A stretch of DNA of 64,000 bases, taken from positions 38,997 to 102,996 of the forward strand of contig NZ_JBHYMS010000022.1 of assembly GCF_042743185.1 (NCBI RefSeq), given 5' to 3'. The stretch comes from Inquilinus sp042743185. Its GTDB lineage: Bacteria > Pseudomonadota > Alphaproteobacteria > DSM-16000 > Inquilinaceae. The position numbers were made by a program, and so were the translations under genes. Positions 26,345-34,562 of the stretch are shown here, piece by piece (the first letter of the stretch is position 1; each line of letters begins with the position of its first letter). Below the pieces are notes generated by a model. That model searched no databases and was not told the DNA's origin. It saw nothing but the letters and a program-made list of their open reading frames with translations.

Positions 26345-27079
26345 TCACCCCGCCCGCCGCAGGCCGAGTGCCACCGACGCCGCGAACAGGAAGAAGGCGG
26401 TGACGGTGGCGAAGAAGATCAGGTCGCGCAGGTCGATCACGCCGCGCGCCATCGGCCGGACATGCGGCAGCACGCCGAACACCGCGACCGCGTCGGCGAT
26501 CCCGGCCGGCAGCCGGTCGCCCAGCAGCCCGGCCAGCGCCGGCGCGCCGGGGATGGTGACGAGCAGGCAGAGGGCGACACCGAGGATGAAGGCCACCACC
26601 TGGTTGCGGGTCACGGCGCTGGCGGCGGAGGCGACGGCGAGATAGAGGCCGGCGACCAGCAGGCTGCCGGCGTAGCCGGCGGCGATCACCCGGTGGTCGG
26701 GGTCGCCCAGCCAGGCGACGGTCAGCCACATCGGGAAGGTCAGGGCCAGGGCCAGCGCCATCACCGCCCAGCCGGCCAGGAACTTGGCCAGCACGGCCGT
26801 GCCGGGGCCGATCGGCAGGGTGAACAGCAGCTCGACCGTGCCAGTGCGCGCCTCCTCCGCCCACAGCCGCATGGCGATGGCGGGGGCCAGCAGCAGGTAG
26901 AGCCAGGGCAGGAAGGCGAAGAACGGCTCCAGGTCGGCCTCGCCGCGGCCGAAGAAGTCGCCGGCATAGATCGGCAGCGCCCCGGCCAGGACCAGGAAGA
27001 CGATGACGAAGACGGCGGCGATCGGCGTGGCGAAATAGCCCGCCAGCTCGCGCCGGAACAGGGCGAGGCCGGCCCGCAT
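26345..27079 (-). CDS. GldF-like ABC transporter permease
   Basis: A 244-residue ABC-2-type permease with about six membrane segments. The N-terminus RRELAGYFATPIAAVFVIVF and the motif RTGTVELLFTLPIG are typical of GldF/NosY-like exporters. The ATG at 27079 lies two bases from the ATPase stop; an upstream extension reads as shadow. With the neighbouring ATPase and GldG it would form a complex in the inner membrane. In Bacteroidetes such sets serve gliding; in proteobacteria the role is unknown. Confidence 0.88.
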   Translation of the reverse strand: MRAGLALFRRELAGYFATPIAAVFVIVFLVLAGALPIYAGDFFGRGEADLEPFFAFLPWLYLLLAPAIAMRLWAEEARTGTVELLFTLPIGPGTAVLAKFLAGWAVMALALALTFPMWLTVAWLGDPDHRVIAAGYAGSLLVAGLYLAVASAASAVTRNQVVAFILGVALCLLVTIPGAPALAGLLGDRLPAGIADAVAVFGVLPHVRPMARGVIDLRDLIFFATVTAFFLFAASVALGLRRAG

Positions 27080-27080
27080 C

Positions 27081-27839
27081 TCAGGCCGCCTCCGCCGGGC
27101 GCCGCACGTCCGGCAGGGGCTGTGCATCCGGCAGCGTCAGGGTCCGGAACAGCCCGGCCAGCCGGCCGTCGGGCGAGCGCCTGGCCAGGGTGGCCGGGGT
27201 GTCGTCGGCGCGGATCCGGCCGGCGGCCAGGATCACGGCGCGGCCGCACATCGCCTCGACCTCCTCCAGCACATGGGTCGAGACCAGGATCGCCTTGTCC
27301 CGGCCCATCTTGCGGATGGTGTCGTGCATCTGCTGCTTCTGGTTGGGGTCGAGCCCGTCGGTCGGCTCGTCCAGGATCAGGATCGGCGGGTCCGGCAGCA
27401 GGGCCGCGGCCAGGGCGGTGCGCCGGCGGTAGCCCTTGGACAGGGTCTCGATCGGCCGGTGCAGCACGGGCCCCAGCTCGACCCGCTCGGCCGCCGCCGC
27501 CACCGCCGCGCGCCGCGCCCGGCCGACCAGCCCGTGCACGCCGGCGACGAAGCCGAGCAGGCCGGACGGCGTCATCTCGGGATAGAGCGGCGCGCCCTCC
27601 GGCAGGTAGCCGAGCCGCCGCCGCGCCGCGATCGGGCGCCGCCGGACATCGATCCCGTCCAGCGACGCGGTGCCGGCATCCGGCTCGAGATACCCGGCCA
27701 GCATGCGCAGCAGCGTCGACTTGCCGGCGCCGTTGGGGCCCAGGAGGCCGACCACCTCGCCGCGCCCGATCTCGAGCGAGACGTCGACCACCGCGATCAC
27801 GGGGCCGAAACGGCGATGCAGGCGGTCGGCGCGGATCAC
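27081..27839 (-). CDS. GldA-like ABC transporter ATPase
   Basis: A 252-residue ABC-2-type ATPase: Walker A GPNGAGKST near residue 38, signature variant LSKGYRRR near 133, Walker B ILILDEPTDGLDPNQ near 155 and the H-loop VSTH near 191. The LSKGYRQR-like signature is typical of GldA/NatA-type exporters. It is the first gene of the ABC set and follows the DUF3467-like gene by 10 bases on the same strand. Confidence 0.92.
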   Translation of the reverse strand: MIRADRLHRRFGPVIAVVDVSLEIGRGEVVGLLGPNGAGKSTLLRMLAGYLEPDAGTASLDGIDVRRRPIAARRRLGYLPEGAPLYPEMTPSGLLGFVAGVHGLVGRARRAAVAAAAERVELGPVLHRPIETLSKGYRRRTALAAALLPDPPILILDEPTDGLDPNQKQQMHDTIRKMGRDKAILVSTHVLEEVEAMCGRAVILAAGRIRADDTPATLARRSPDGRLAGLFRTLTLPDAQPLPDVRRPAEAA

Positions 27840-27849
27840 GCCCGGTCCT

Positions 27850-28170
27850 CTAGGCCGCGGCCGGGGCGTCGGCCCCGTTCGGGATGTCGGCGATCGGCCC
27901 GAAGGTCCGCTCGTACGACGCCACGGTCTCGGCCAGCTTGCGCGCCAGGTCCTTCATCGTCACCGGGCTCATTGCCAGGCTGACCAGCCATTCCGTGGCC
28001 ATCGGCTCGGCCGAGGGCGACGGGCCAGCCCCGACGACGATGCGGGCGCGGCCGACCAGCAGCTGCGCTTCCGCCGCATTGGCGGTCAGGTGGAACAGCG
28101 AGAAGTAGCGGGTGTCGGGGGAGAAGCGCTCCCCGGTTCCGTTCGCCGCGCCGGTCTGCTGCGTGGTCAT
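27850..28170 (-). CDS. DUF3467-like small protein
   Basis: A 106-residue cytosolic protein from the ATG at 28170, which has GGAG eight bases upstream; a GTG at 28200 overlapping the parvulin stop is possible. The ending MSPVTMKDLARKLAETVASY then ERTFGPI is characteristic of DUF3467, and the N-terminal half RYFSLFHLTANAAEAQLLVG gives its beta strands. Function unknown. It sits between the parvulin and the Gld-like ABC genes with no room for a separate promoter. Confidence 0.6.
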   Translation of the reverse strand: MTTQQTGAANGTGERFSPDTRYFSLFHLTANAAEAQLLVGRARIVVGAGPSPSAEPMATEWLVSLAMSPVTMKDLARKLAETVASYERTFGPIADIPNGADAPAAA

Positions 28171-28196
28171 GCTCGTCTCCATCGGTTCTGCTCGGG

Positions 28197-29120
28197 TCAC
28201 TGGGACGGGGCGGTGGATGCCGCGGGCGCCAGGCGGGACAGGATCTCCGTCACCGCGATCTCGTTGATCGCCGGCGGTGCGGCGCCGACCAGGCCTTCGA
28301 TGTACTGGCGACGCAGCTCCGCCGCCTGCTGCCGGTGCACCGCTTCGACCAGCAGCGGCCGGACCTCGTCGAAGCCCTGCACCCGCGACGCCTTGCGGTC
28401 GACCAGCCGGATCAGATGCCAGCCGGCCTGGCTGCGGATCGGCGTGCTGACGGCGCCTTTCTCCAGCCCGGCCACCGCCTCGCGGATCTCGGGGATCAGC
28501 GCGTCCTCCGACAGCCAGCCCATGTCGCCACCCTTGTCGGCGCTGTCCTTGTGCTGCGAGGCCTGCCGCGCCAGCGCGGCGAAATCGGCGCCGCGGGCCC
28601 GGGCGCGTCGGCGCAGCTCGCCGATCCGGTCCTCCGCCGCCTTGGTCTCGGCCTCCGAGGCGCCGGGGGGCACCGGCAGGAAGATCTGCGCCAGACGCAT
28701 CTCCGCCGGGGCGACGAAGCGGGCGGTGTTGTCGTCGTAGATCCTGCGCAGATCGGCGTCCGGCGGGTCTCCGGCCGGCGGCTCGGACCTGGCGGCGAGC
28801 CAGGTGTCGACGATCACCTGCCGCCGCGCCTGCTCGATCCGGGCCGCGACCTCGGGCCGGTCGGCCCAGCCGGCCTTGGCCGCCTCGGCGACCACCGCCC
28901 GGCGCGTCAGCTCGGCCCGGATCAGCCCGTCCAGCGCCTCGCGGCTGGCCGCTGCCTGGGCCAGCACCTGCGGATCGAGTCCGCGCAGGAAAGCCTCGAT
29001 CTCGGCCGGAGACAGGCCGATCGCGCCCATGCGGGCCACCGGCTCGGCCGGCGGCTGCTGCGCCGCCACCGGCGCGGTGCCGAGCGCGAGCAGCGCAAGA
29101 AGGACCGGCACGCGCCTCAT
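28197..29120 (-). CDS. Periplasmic parvulin-type peptidyl-prolyl isomerase
   Basis: A 307-residue exported chaperone/isomerase. A signal peptide (LLALLALGTAPVAAQ) is followed by a SurA-like helical region to about residue 130 and a parvulin domain at roughly 140-245, including MRLAQIFLP, DKGGDMGWLSEDALIPEI and SQAGWHLIRLVDRK. It would help fold outer-membrane or secreted proteins such as the porin, the ShlB-type transporter and the adhesin of this locus. Its start overlaps the coiled-coil gene stop by four bases. Confidence 0.9.
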   Translation of the reverse strand: MRRVPVLLALLALGTAPVAAQQPPAEPVARMGAIGLSPAEIEAFLRGLDPQVLAQAAASREALDGLIRAELTRRAVVAEAAKAGWADRPEVAARIEQARRQVIVDTWLAARSEPPAGDPPDADLRRIYDDNTARFVAPAEMRLAQIFLPVPPGASEAETKAAEDRIGELRRRARARGADFAALARQASQHKDSADKGGDMGWLSEDALIPEIREAVAGLEKGAVSTPIRSQAGWHLIRLVDRKASRVQGFDEVRPLLVEAVHRQQAAELRRQYIEGLVGAAPPAINEIAVTEILSRLAPAASTAPSQ

Positions 29121-29764
29121 TTCGCCGGCCTCCGGTAGCGGGCGTCGGTCAGCTTGTCCTGGAGGTCCTGGATGATGGTTTCCATCTCGACGCTCTTGAG
29201 CTGGGTGAACGGCTCGTTCTGCGCCAGCACGTCGCCGAGATCCTTGCCGTCATAGGCGGCCAGCACCTCGCGGCCGACCTTGTAGAGCTGGTCGTTGGCG
29301 GCCTCGCAGGCCTTGAAGAAGCCCGAGGTCTGCTCCAGTCCGGCCTGGGCCGTCGCCCGCCGGCCCTCGGTGTCGCGCAGCTGCCCCTGGGTCCGGCCGA
29401 GGCTGCGCCGGGTCTGGTCCAGCTCGCCGCGCGTCGTCTCCAGGGTTGCGGCGGCGGTGTCAAGCTCGGCCTGCAGCCCGTCGGCCTTTTCGGTCGCGGC
29501 GTCGAGCCGGCCCTGCAGCTGGCCGATCTGGGTGCGCAGCTGCTTGGCCTCGGCATCGCGGGTGGCGATGGTCTGCTGCGCCTGGCTCAGCTGCGACTGC
29601 AGCGCCGTGGCCTGGTTCTGGGCCGTGCGCAGGTCGACCGTGGCCCGGCGCAGCGCCTCGCGCAGCCGGCCGACATCGCTCTCCTCCTGCGCCGCCGCCG
29701 CCGGGGCGGCAAGCAGGAGTGCGAGGCAGAGAGCCGGGATCGTCCGATGGCGGATCGCGTGCAT
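29117..29764 (-). CDS. Exported coiled-coil protein of unknown function
   Basis: A 215-residue protein with a signal peptide ending near PAAAAQ, then a long heptad-like coiled coil from about residue 32 to 145 (many Q, A, L and R, as in TIATRDAEAKQLRTQIGQLQ). It ends in a compact C-terminal segment FFKACEAANDQLYKVGREVL with a single Cys. It is probably a periplasmic structural or adaptor protein. The start at 29764 is preceded by GGAGGGA. No named family was recognised. Its place between porin and parvulin suggests it serves the same envelope machine. Confidence 0.75.
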   Translation of the reverse strand: MHAIRHRTIPALCLALLLAAPAAAAQEESDVGRLREALRRATVDLRTAQNQATALQSQLSQAQQTIATRDAEAKQLRTQIGQLQGRLDAATEKADGLQAELDTAAATLETTRGELDQTRRSLGRTQGQLRDTEGRRATAQAGLEQTSGFFKACEAANDQLYKVGREVLAAYDGKDLGDVLAQNEPFTQLKSVEMETIIQDLQDKLTDARYRRPAK

Positions 29765-29775
29765 CGGTCCCTCCG

Positions 29776-31386
29776 TCAGAAGCGGGCGTTGATGTCGAGC
29801 ATCAGCGTGTCGACCGAGAATTTCGGGCCGCTGATCGCGTCGCTGCTCAGCCAGCGCAGCCCCAGCCAGACGTCGTCGACGACGCCGTAGTTGCCGGCCA
29901 GGATGTAGCCCTTGGCGTTGGTGCCGCCATTGTGGAAGTCGCTGTCGGTGAAGGCGTCCATCACCGCGTCCGATTCCAGGTATTTGTAGGTGAAGCTGGC
30001 GTTCCAGTCGTTGCCGTGCCGGATCTCGGGATGGCCGACCAGGATGCGGGCGAGGTAGCCCATGTTGCCGCTCTTGCGCCCCGCCTCGCCGACGCGGGCG
30101 TCCACCTTGTCCTTGTCGTAGCCGAGATTGGCCACCAGGTCGCCGGTCAGCACGACATGGATCGGGTCGAACATCGACAGGTCGAGCGAGGCGGTGACGT
30201 TCAGCTCCTGGAACTTCGAGGCCAGGCCGAAGGCGACGAGGTCGTCGCTGTCGATGGCGGGATTGCCCTTGTCGCCGACGTCCCACAGGCTGTTGCCCTT
30301 CTGCAGGAAGGACGGGATCGAGGTGTTGCGGCGACGGTCGTTGGCGTCGATCGCCCGCGGGTCGCCGAGCACGTTCTGGAAGTCGTAATAGGCGACGCCG
30401 AGCTTCAGCGAGGCGTCGTCATAGGGGCGCCAATCGACGCCGAGCTGGCCGCCATAGAGCACCTGGTCGCGCGAGGAGAAGGCCATCTCCTTCAGCGGGA
30501 ACAGGCCGACCGCCCCCCAGGCGTCCAGCTGGTCCAGCACCGGCTGGCGGTAGCCGACGGCGAGGCCGTCGAAATTGACGTCCTCGTCCCACACCAGGTC
30601 GGTCGAATAGAACGGATTGGCGAAGCGGCCGGCGTCGACCTTGAGGGCGCCGCCGGTGTCCAGCGCATCGCCCTCGTACTGGATATAGGCGCGGTCGAGG
30701 TTGAAGTTCTTGTTGCCGAGCGACATGGACATGTCGGCATTGGTCGAGACCGGGTCGAGGTCGTTGCCGGTGGCGATGCGGACATTGGTGGTGAAGCCGT
30801 AGCCGAGATCGGCCTCGACGCCGAGCCGGGCGCGGATCTGGCCGCGATAGCGGTCCTCGCGGGTGTTCAAGGTCGGCGGGAAGGCTTGCGCGTCGTCCAG
30901 AAGCGTGCCGTAGCCGTCGTCGTTGAGCTTCTGGAAATCGAGGAACTCGGCGTTGTTCGGGTCGTAGTAGTCGGCCCGGCCGCGCACCCGGACGTCGCCA
31001 TACAGCTTCACCTTGTCGAGCCAGGCCGGCAGCGTGCCGGGGTCGCCCCAGCGCTCGGTCTTGGCCTGGGCCAGCACCTCCTGCTTGACCTGGTCGCGGA
31101 TCTGGTTGCGCACCACCTCCGGCACATAGGGCACCCGCACCGTGCCCGGCGGGGTGCCGGGCGGCACCGCTTGGCCGCTGGCCGCCTGGTTGGCCTCCGC
31201 CGCCCGCGCCTCCTGCTCGGCCTGGGTCAGCAGCACCTGCGCCTTGTCGCGCGACAGGATGCCTTCCTGGACCAGCAGCCGGATCAGGGCCAGGGTCGTC
31301 GACTGCTCGGTCGGCGGGGTCTGGCCGAAGGCCGTGCCGACAGCGAGAACGCTGATCGCGGCGGCGAGGCCGGTGCGCTTGAACAT
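29776..31386 (-). CDS. Putative outer-membrane porin
   Basis: A 536-residue exported beta-barrel protein. From the ATG at 31386 (behind GAGGG) the signal peptide reads MFKRTGLAAAISVLAVGTAF; an ATG at 31398 overlapping the TonB-like stop is the alternative. A short helical/coiled segment (VQEGILSRDKAQVLLTQAEQ) precedes the barrel, as in 'putative porin' proteins with an N-terminal periplasmic stalk. Barrel strands alternate from DVRVRGRADYYDP near residue 130 to the terminal Phe (LMLDINARF), the usual assembly signal. Cargo unknown. Confidence 0.82.
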   Translation of the reverse strand: MFKRTGLAAAISVLAVGTAFGQTPPTEQSTTLALIRLLVQEGILSRDKAQVLLTQAEQEARAAEANQAASGQAVPPGTPPGTVRVPYVPEVVRNQIRDQVKQEVLAQAKTERWGDPGTLPAWLDKVKLYGDVRVRGRADYYDPNNAEFLDFQKLNDDGYGTLLDDAQAFPPTLNTREDRYRGQIRARLGVEADLGYGFTTNVRIATGNDLDPVSTNADMSMSLGNKNFNLDRAYIQYEGDALDTGGALKVDAGRFANPFYSTDLVWDEDVNFDGLAVGYRQPVLDQLDAWGAVGLFPLKEMAFSSRDQVLYGGQLGVDWRPYDDASLKLGVAYYDFQNVLGDPRAIDANDRRRNTSIPSFLQKGNSLWDVGDKGNPAIDSDDLVAFGLASKFQELNVTASLDLSMFDPIHVVLTGDLVANLGYDKDKVDARVGEAGRKSGNMGYLARILVGHPEIRHGNDWNASFTYKYLESDAVMDAFTDSDFHNGGTNAKGYILAGNYGVVDDVWLGLRWLSSDAISGPKFSVDTLMLDINARF

Positions 31387-31394
31387 CAGATCCC

Positions 31395-32132
31395 TCATGC
31401 CCTGGACTGCTGGATGTTGAGCTGGATGCGCAGCGTCACCGGCGTGCCGCTGGGTGGTGCCTGGCGGAACGAGCCGAGCCTGCGGACCGCCTCCACCACG
31501 GCGTTGTCGACCGACGGGTCGCCGCAGGATTGCGCCAGGCGGACTTGGCCGATCCGCCCGTCCGACCCGACCGAGATCGCCAGCACCACCGAGGCGCGGC
31601 GGCCGCGCACCGTATCGCTGCCGTCGACGGCGCGGCGCAGGGCCGCGTCGCGCTGGGCGGCACGCTGGGATTCGACGAAGGCGTACTGGCCGTAGCCGCC
31701 GCCACCGCCGCCGCCCCCGCCGGTGCCGAGGCCGGTGCCGCCCCTGCGCGCGGTCAGGCAGGCGGCGCCCGAACAGGCCTCGCCCTCGGCGTCCAGCGCA
31801 TCGTCGCCCGGCGCCTTGTCCTTCGGTCCCGGATCCGGCTTCGCCTCTTCCTCCGGCTTGGGCTCCTCCGCCTTCGGTTCCGGCACCGGCTCGGGCTCCT
31901 TGATCTCGGGGGTCTCGACCGGCTCCGGCGGCTTGATCTCGGGCTCCGGCGGCGGGGGAGGGGGCGGCGGTGGCGGCGGCAGCTCGACCATCTGGATCGG
32001 CGGCGGCTGGCGCGGCGCCTGCACCGGCTTGCCGCGCAGCACGGCCGCGCCCAGCACGATCACGGCCGCGACCAGGGCCAGGCCCATGCCTGCCCAGGCG
32101 ATCCGCCGGATCCAGTTGGGGCGCTCTTCCAT
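31395..32132 (-). CDS. TonB-family energy transducer
   Basis: A 245-residue inner-membrane protein: short cytoplasmic tail, one helix near residues 11-31, then a proline-rich linker with eleven consecutive Pro and many PEP/KPE units to about 112, a Gly run near 135-145, and a C-terminal TonB/TolA-like domain (SVGSDGRIGQVRLAQSCGD to VTLRIQLNI). A GEACSGAAC motif near 117 adds two cysteines in the linker, with a third in QSCGD. It forms a module with the ExbD and ExbB-type genes upstream and presumably transmits proton-motive force to an outer-membrane protein of this locus. Confidence 0.85.
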   Translation of the reverse strand: MEERPNWIRRIAWAGMGLALVAAVIVLGAAVLRGKPVQAPRQPPPIQMVELPPPPPPPPPPPEPEIKPPEPVETPEIKEPEPVPEPKAEEPKPEEEAKPDPGPKDKAPGDDALDAEGEACSGAACLTARRGGTGLGTGGGGGGGGGYGQYAFVESQRAAQRDAALRRAVDGSDTVRGRRASVVLAISVGSDGRIGQVRLAQSCGDPSVDNAVVEAVRRLGSFRQAPPSGTPVTLRIQLNIQQSRA

Positions 32133-32141
32133 CGGACCGGC

Positions 32142-32549
32142 TCAGCTCGTCGCCGGGCGCTGCGAGACCAGCCCGACCTGCTGCACGCCGACGCGGCGCA
32201 GCAGGTCGAGCACGTCCATCACCCGGGCGTACTGCACCGCCTGGTCGGCCTTGATCACCACCGGGAAGTCGGGGACGGTCGCCTTGATCTGGGCAATCCG
32301 GCTCTCCAGCTCCGGCATCGTCACCGGGATGGTGTCGAGATAGACCTGCCCCTGGTTGTCGATCGAGATCGCCCGCATCTGCGGCTGCGACATGCTGGCG
32401 GCGGCGCTGGCCTTCGGCAGGTTCACCTCGATGCCCTGCACCGCCGCCGTGGTCATGATGATGAAGATCAGCAGCAGCACATAGGCGAGGTCGAGCATCG
32501 GCGTGACGTTGATGTCGTCATACGGCTTGTTCTCTTGCTGCACCTGCAT
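32142..32549 (-). CDS. exbD: ExbD/TolR-family proton-channel subunit
   Basis: A 135-residue inner-membrane protein with one helix (LAYVLLLIFIIMTTAAV). The essential helix aspartate is Asp20 in TPMLDLAY. A periplasmic domain follows (VIKADQAVQYARVMDVLDLL), as in ExbD. It partners the ExbB-type channel encoded 9 bases upstream and the TonB-like protein encoded 9 bases downstream. Confidence 0.93.
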   Translation of the reverse strand: MQVQQENKPYDDINVTPMLDLAYVLLLIFIIMTTAAVQGIEVNLPKASAAASMSQPQMRAISIDNQGQVYLDTIPVTMPELESRIAQIKATVPDFPVVIKADQAVQYARVMDVLDLLRRVGVQQVGLVSQRPATS

Positions 32550-32558
32550 GACGGATCC

Positions 32559-34544
32559 TCAGCGCGCATAGAATTCGGCCATCTTCGTCGTGAACTCATC
32601 GACGAAGACCTGCATGTCGGCGGTGATGTCGCGGATCCGGCTGGCCAGGTAGTTGTAGCCGAACAGGGCCGGGATCGCGACGGCGAGGCCGGCGACGGTG
32701 GCGACCAGCGCGCCGGCGATGCCGGGGGCGATCGAGTTGATGTTGACCTGGCCGGATTCGGCGATGGCGGCGAAGGTGATCATGACGCCGACCACGGTGC
32801 CGAGCAGCCCGAGGAACGGCCCGCCGGAGATGGCGATGGTCAGCACCACCATCAGCCGGTTGGCGCGCTGGATCTCGCGCGTCAGGGTGGCGTCGAGCGT
32901 GGCGCGGATCGCCGCGATCGATTCCGGCGACAGCACCAGCCGGCCCGGCTTGCCGCGCGCCGCCTTGGCCCGGTGGGTGATCTCCTCGGCGCCGACATGG
33001 TAGAGCCGGTACAGCGAGGCGTTGCGGTAGGTCTTCGCCTCGCTGCCGCCGGCGAGGCGGGCCGGCGCGGTGGCGTCGTCCGGGTCGCCCTGGTCGAGCG
33101 CGGCGAGATCGGCCACCAGCCGGCGGAACGGCACCAGGAAGCGCTTGTTGGCGCCGTCGACCCGGTTGACGTAGCCGATCTTCGACACCATCACCGCCCA
33201 GCTCAGCACCAGCATCAGGCCCAAGAACCCGATCACCGCCCAGCCGTCGACCGTGACCGAGGCGAGGATCGCGTTGAAATGGCCGAGGTCGAAGCCCGAG
33301 CCCTCTTCGTCGATGCCGAAGGCCAGCAGCCGGCTGTCGGCCGCGGCGCTCCGGGCGGCCAGCAGGATCGCCGGACCCGGCCGCGCCACCGTGGCGATCT
33401 CCAGCTCGTCCAGCTCGCCGACGTAATGGGCGAAGACCGGGGCGGGCGGAGCGGCAGGGGCCGCGGGTTCGGGTTCGGCCGCAGGAGCCGCGGACTCGGC
33501 CGGCGGGGTGCCGGGGGCGGGCGCGGCGCCCGGCACCGCTTCGGCCGGTGGCGGTGCGACCGGCTCGGGGGGCGGCGGGCGGACGAAGGGGCCACCCAGC
33601 ACCGCGGCACCGGCCAGCGCCGGCACGGCGACGGCCCCGGTCCCGGCCGGGCGGCCGTCGACATAGAGCGTCACCTGCCCGGCGGCGACGGTGACGGCGA
33701 GATGGGTCCAGGTCCCGGCCGCCACCGGCGCCGAGGCCGCGATCCGCTGCGGCCCGGCGCCGCCGTCGACGCTGACGAAGGGCGTGGCCTGGTCGAGGCC
33801 GATGGCCAGGCCGCCGGACTGGATCAGGCCGGCGGCGGCCTCCTTCTCGTAGATCACGGCGTTGGGCTGCAGCGTGCCGGGCTTGATCCAGGCCGACCAG
33901 GTGAAGGCGCCGCCCTGCGGCACCGCCAGGCTGGGCGTCGCCGGCAGCATCACCGTGCCGGTGCCGTTGAAGCCGATGCCGCCGGCGATGAAGGAGGCGT
34001 CGACTTTCGCCGCGGTCGACTGCGCCGCATTGTTGGCGTAGCCGGTGGAATCGAGCGGCAGGGCCCCGGGCTCGGTGAAGTGCCAGACCAGGGCCTGGGC
34101 GGCGTCGTAGCCGGCCTTGGCGTTGCCGGTGCCGGCCGCCTTGTCGTTGCCCCAGTACAGCCAGATCGTCTGCGGCTTGTCGGCCGTCGCGTTCGGCAGG
34201 TCGACCCAGACCAGGCCCATCTCGAACAGGTTGTCGAACTTCTCGATGTGGAAGTTCAGCGGCGTCTTGTCGTCCTCGGCGATGACGCGGAGGTCGGAGC
34301 CGTCATCCTTGGCGGCCAGGAAGTTGAAGTTGGCGGCGGACAGGCGGATCAGCACCTGCGCCCGCCCGGCCATGCCGGGGGCCGCGCCGGCATTCGCGCC
34401 GAGATCGACGGTGATCGGCTTGCGCAGCGTCCATTCGCTGTTCCACCAGGCCGAGGCGGCCTGGGGCGTCAGCAGCAGCGCCAGCAGGGCGGCCAGCAGC
34501 AGCCGGACGGTCGGAAGCGGTCGGGTCGGGAGGAAGCGTCTCAT
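32559..34544 (-). CDS. ExbB/TolQ-type channel fused to DUF2341 and LamG-like domains
   Basis: A 661-residue fusion. After a signal peptide (ALLALLLTPQAASA) comes a DUF2341-like domain (WWNSEWTLRKPITVDL to IWLYWGN, residues 33-130). A LamG/concanavalin-like lectin domain follows (FTWSAWIKPG to VTLYVDGRPAG, about 160-310), then a Pro/Ala linker. From residue 425 there is a MotA/TolQ/ExbB channel with helices at VIGFLGLMLVLSWAVMV, AISGGPFLGLLGTVVGVMIT and ALVATVAGLAVAIPALFGY. Ordinary ExbB is about 240 residues, so the periplasmic part is an addition that could sense a ligand or the transporter. Confidence 0.9.
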   Translation of the reverse strand: MRRFLPTRPLPTVRLLLAALLALLLTPQAASAWWNSEWTLRKPITVDLGANAGAAPGMAGRAQVLIRLSAANFNFLAAKDDGSDLRVIAEDDKTPLNFHIEKFDNLFEMGLVWVDLPNATADKPQTIWLYWGNDKAAGTGNAKAGYDAAQALVWHFTEPGALPLDSTGYANNAAQSTAAKVDASFIAGGIGFNGTGTVMLPATPSLAVPQGGAFTWSAWIKPGTLQPNAVIYEKEAAAGLIQSGGLAIGLDQATPFVSVDGGAGPQRIAASAPVAAGTWTHLAVTVAAGQVTLYVDGRPAGTGAVAVPALAGAAVLGGPFVRPPPPEPVAPPPAEAVPGAAPAPGTPPAESAAPAAEPEPAAPAAPPAPVFAHYVGELDELEIATVARPGPAILLAARSAAADSRLLAFGIDEEGSGFDLGHFNAILASVTVDGWAVIGFLGLMLVLSWAVMVSKIGYVNRVDGANKRFLVPFRRLVADLAALDQGDPDDATAPARLAGGSEAKTYRNASLYRLYHVGAEEITHRAKAARGKPGRLVLSPESIAAIRATLDATLTREIQRANRLMVVLTIAISGGPFLGLLGTVVGVMITFAAIAESGQVNINSIAPGIAGALVATVAGLAVAIPALFGYNYLASRIRDITADMQVFVDEFTTKMAEFYAR

Positions 34545-34562
34545 GCTCGCATCGGTCCGGGG

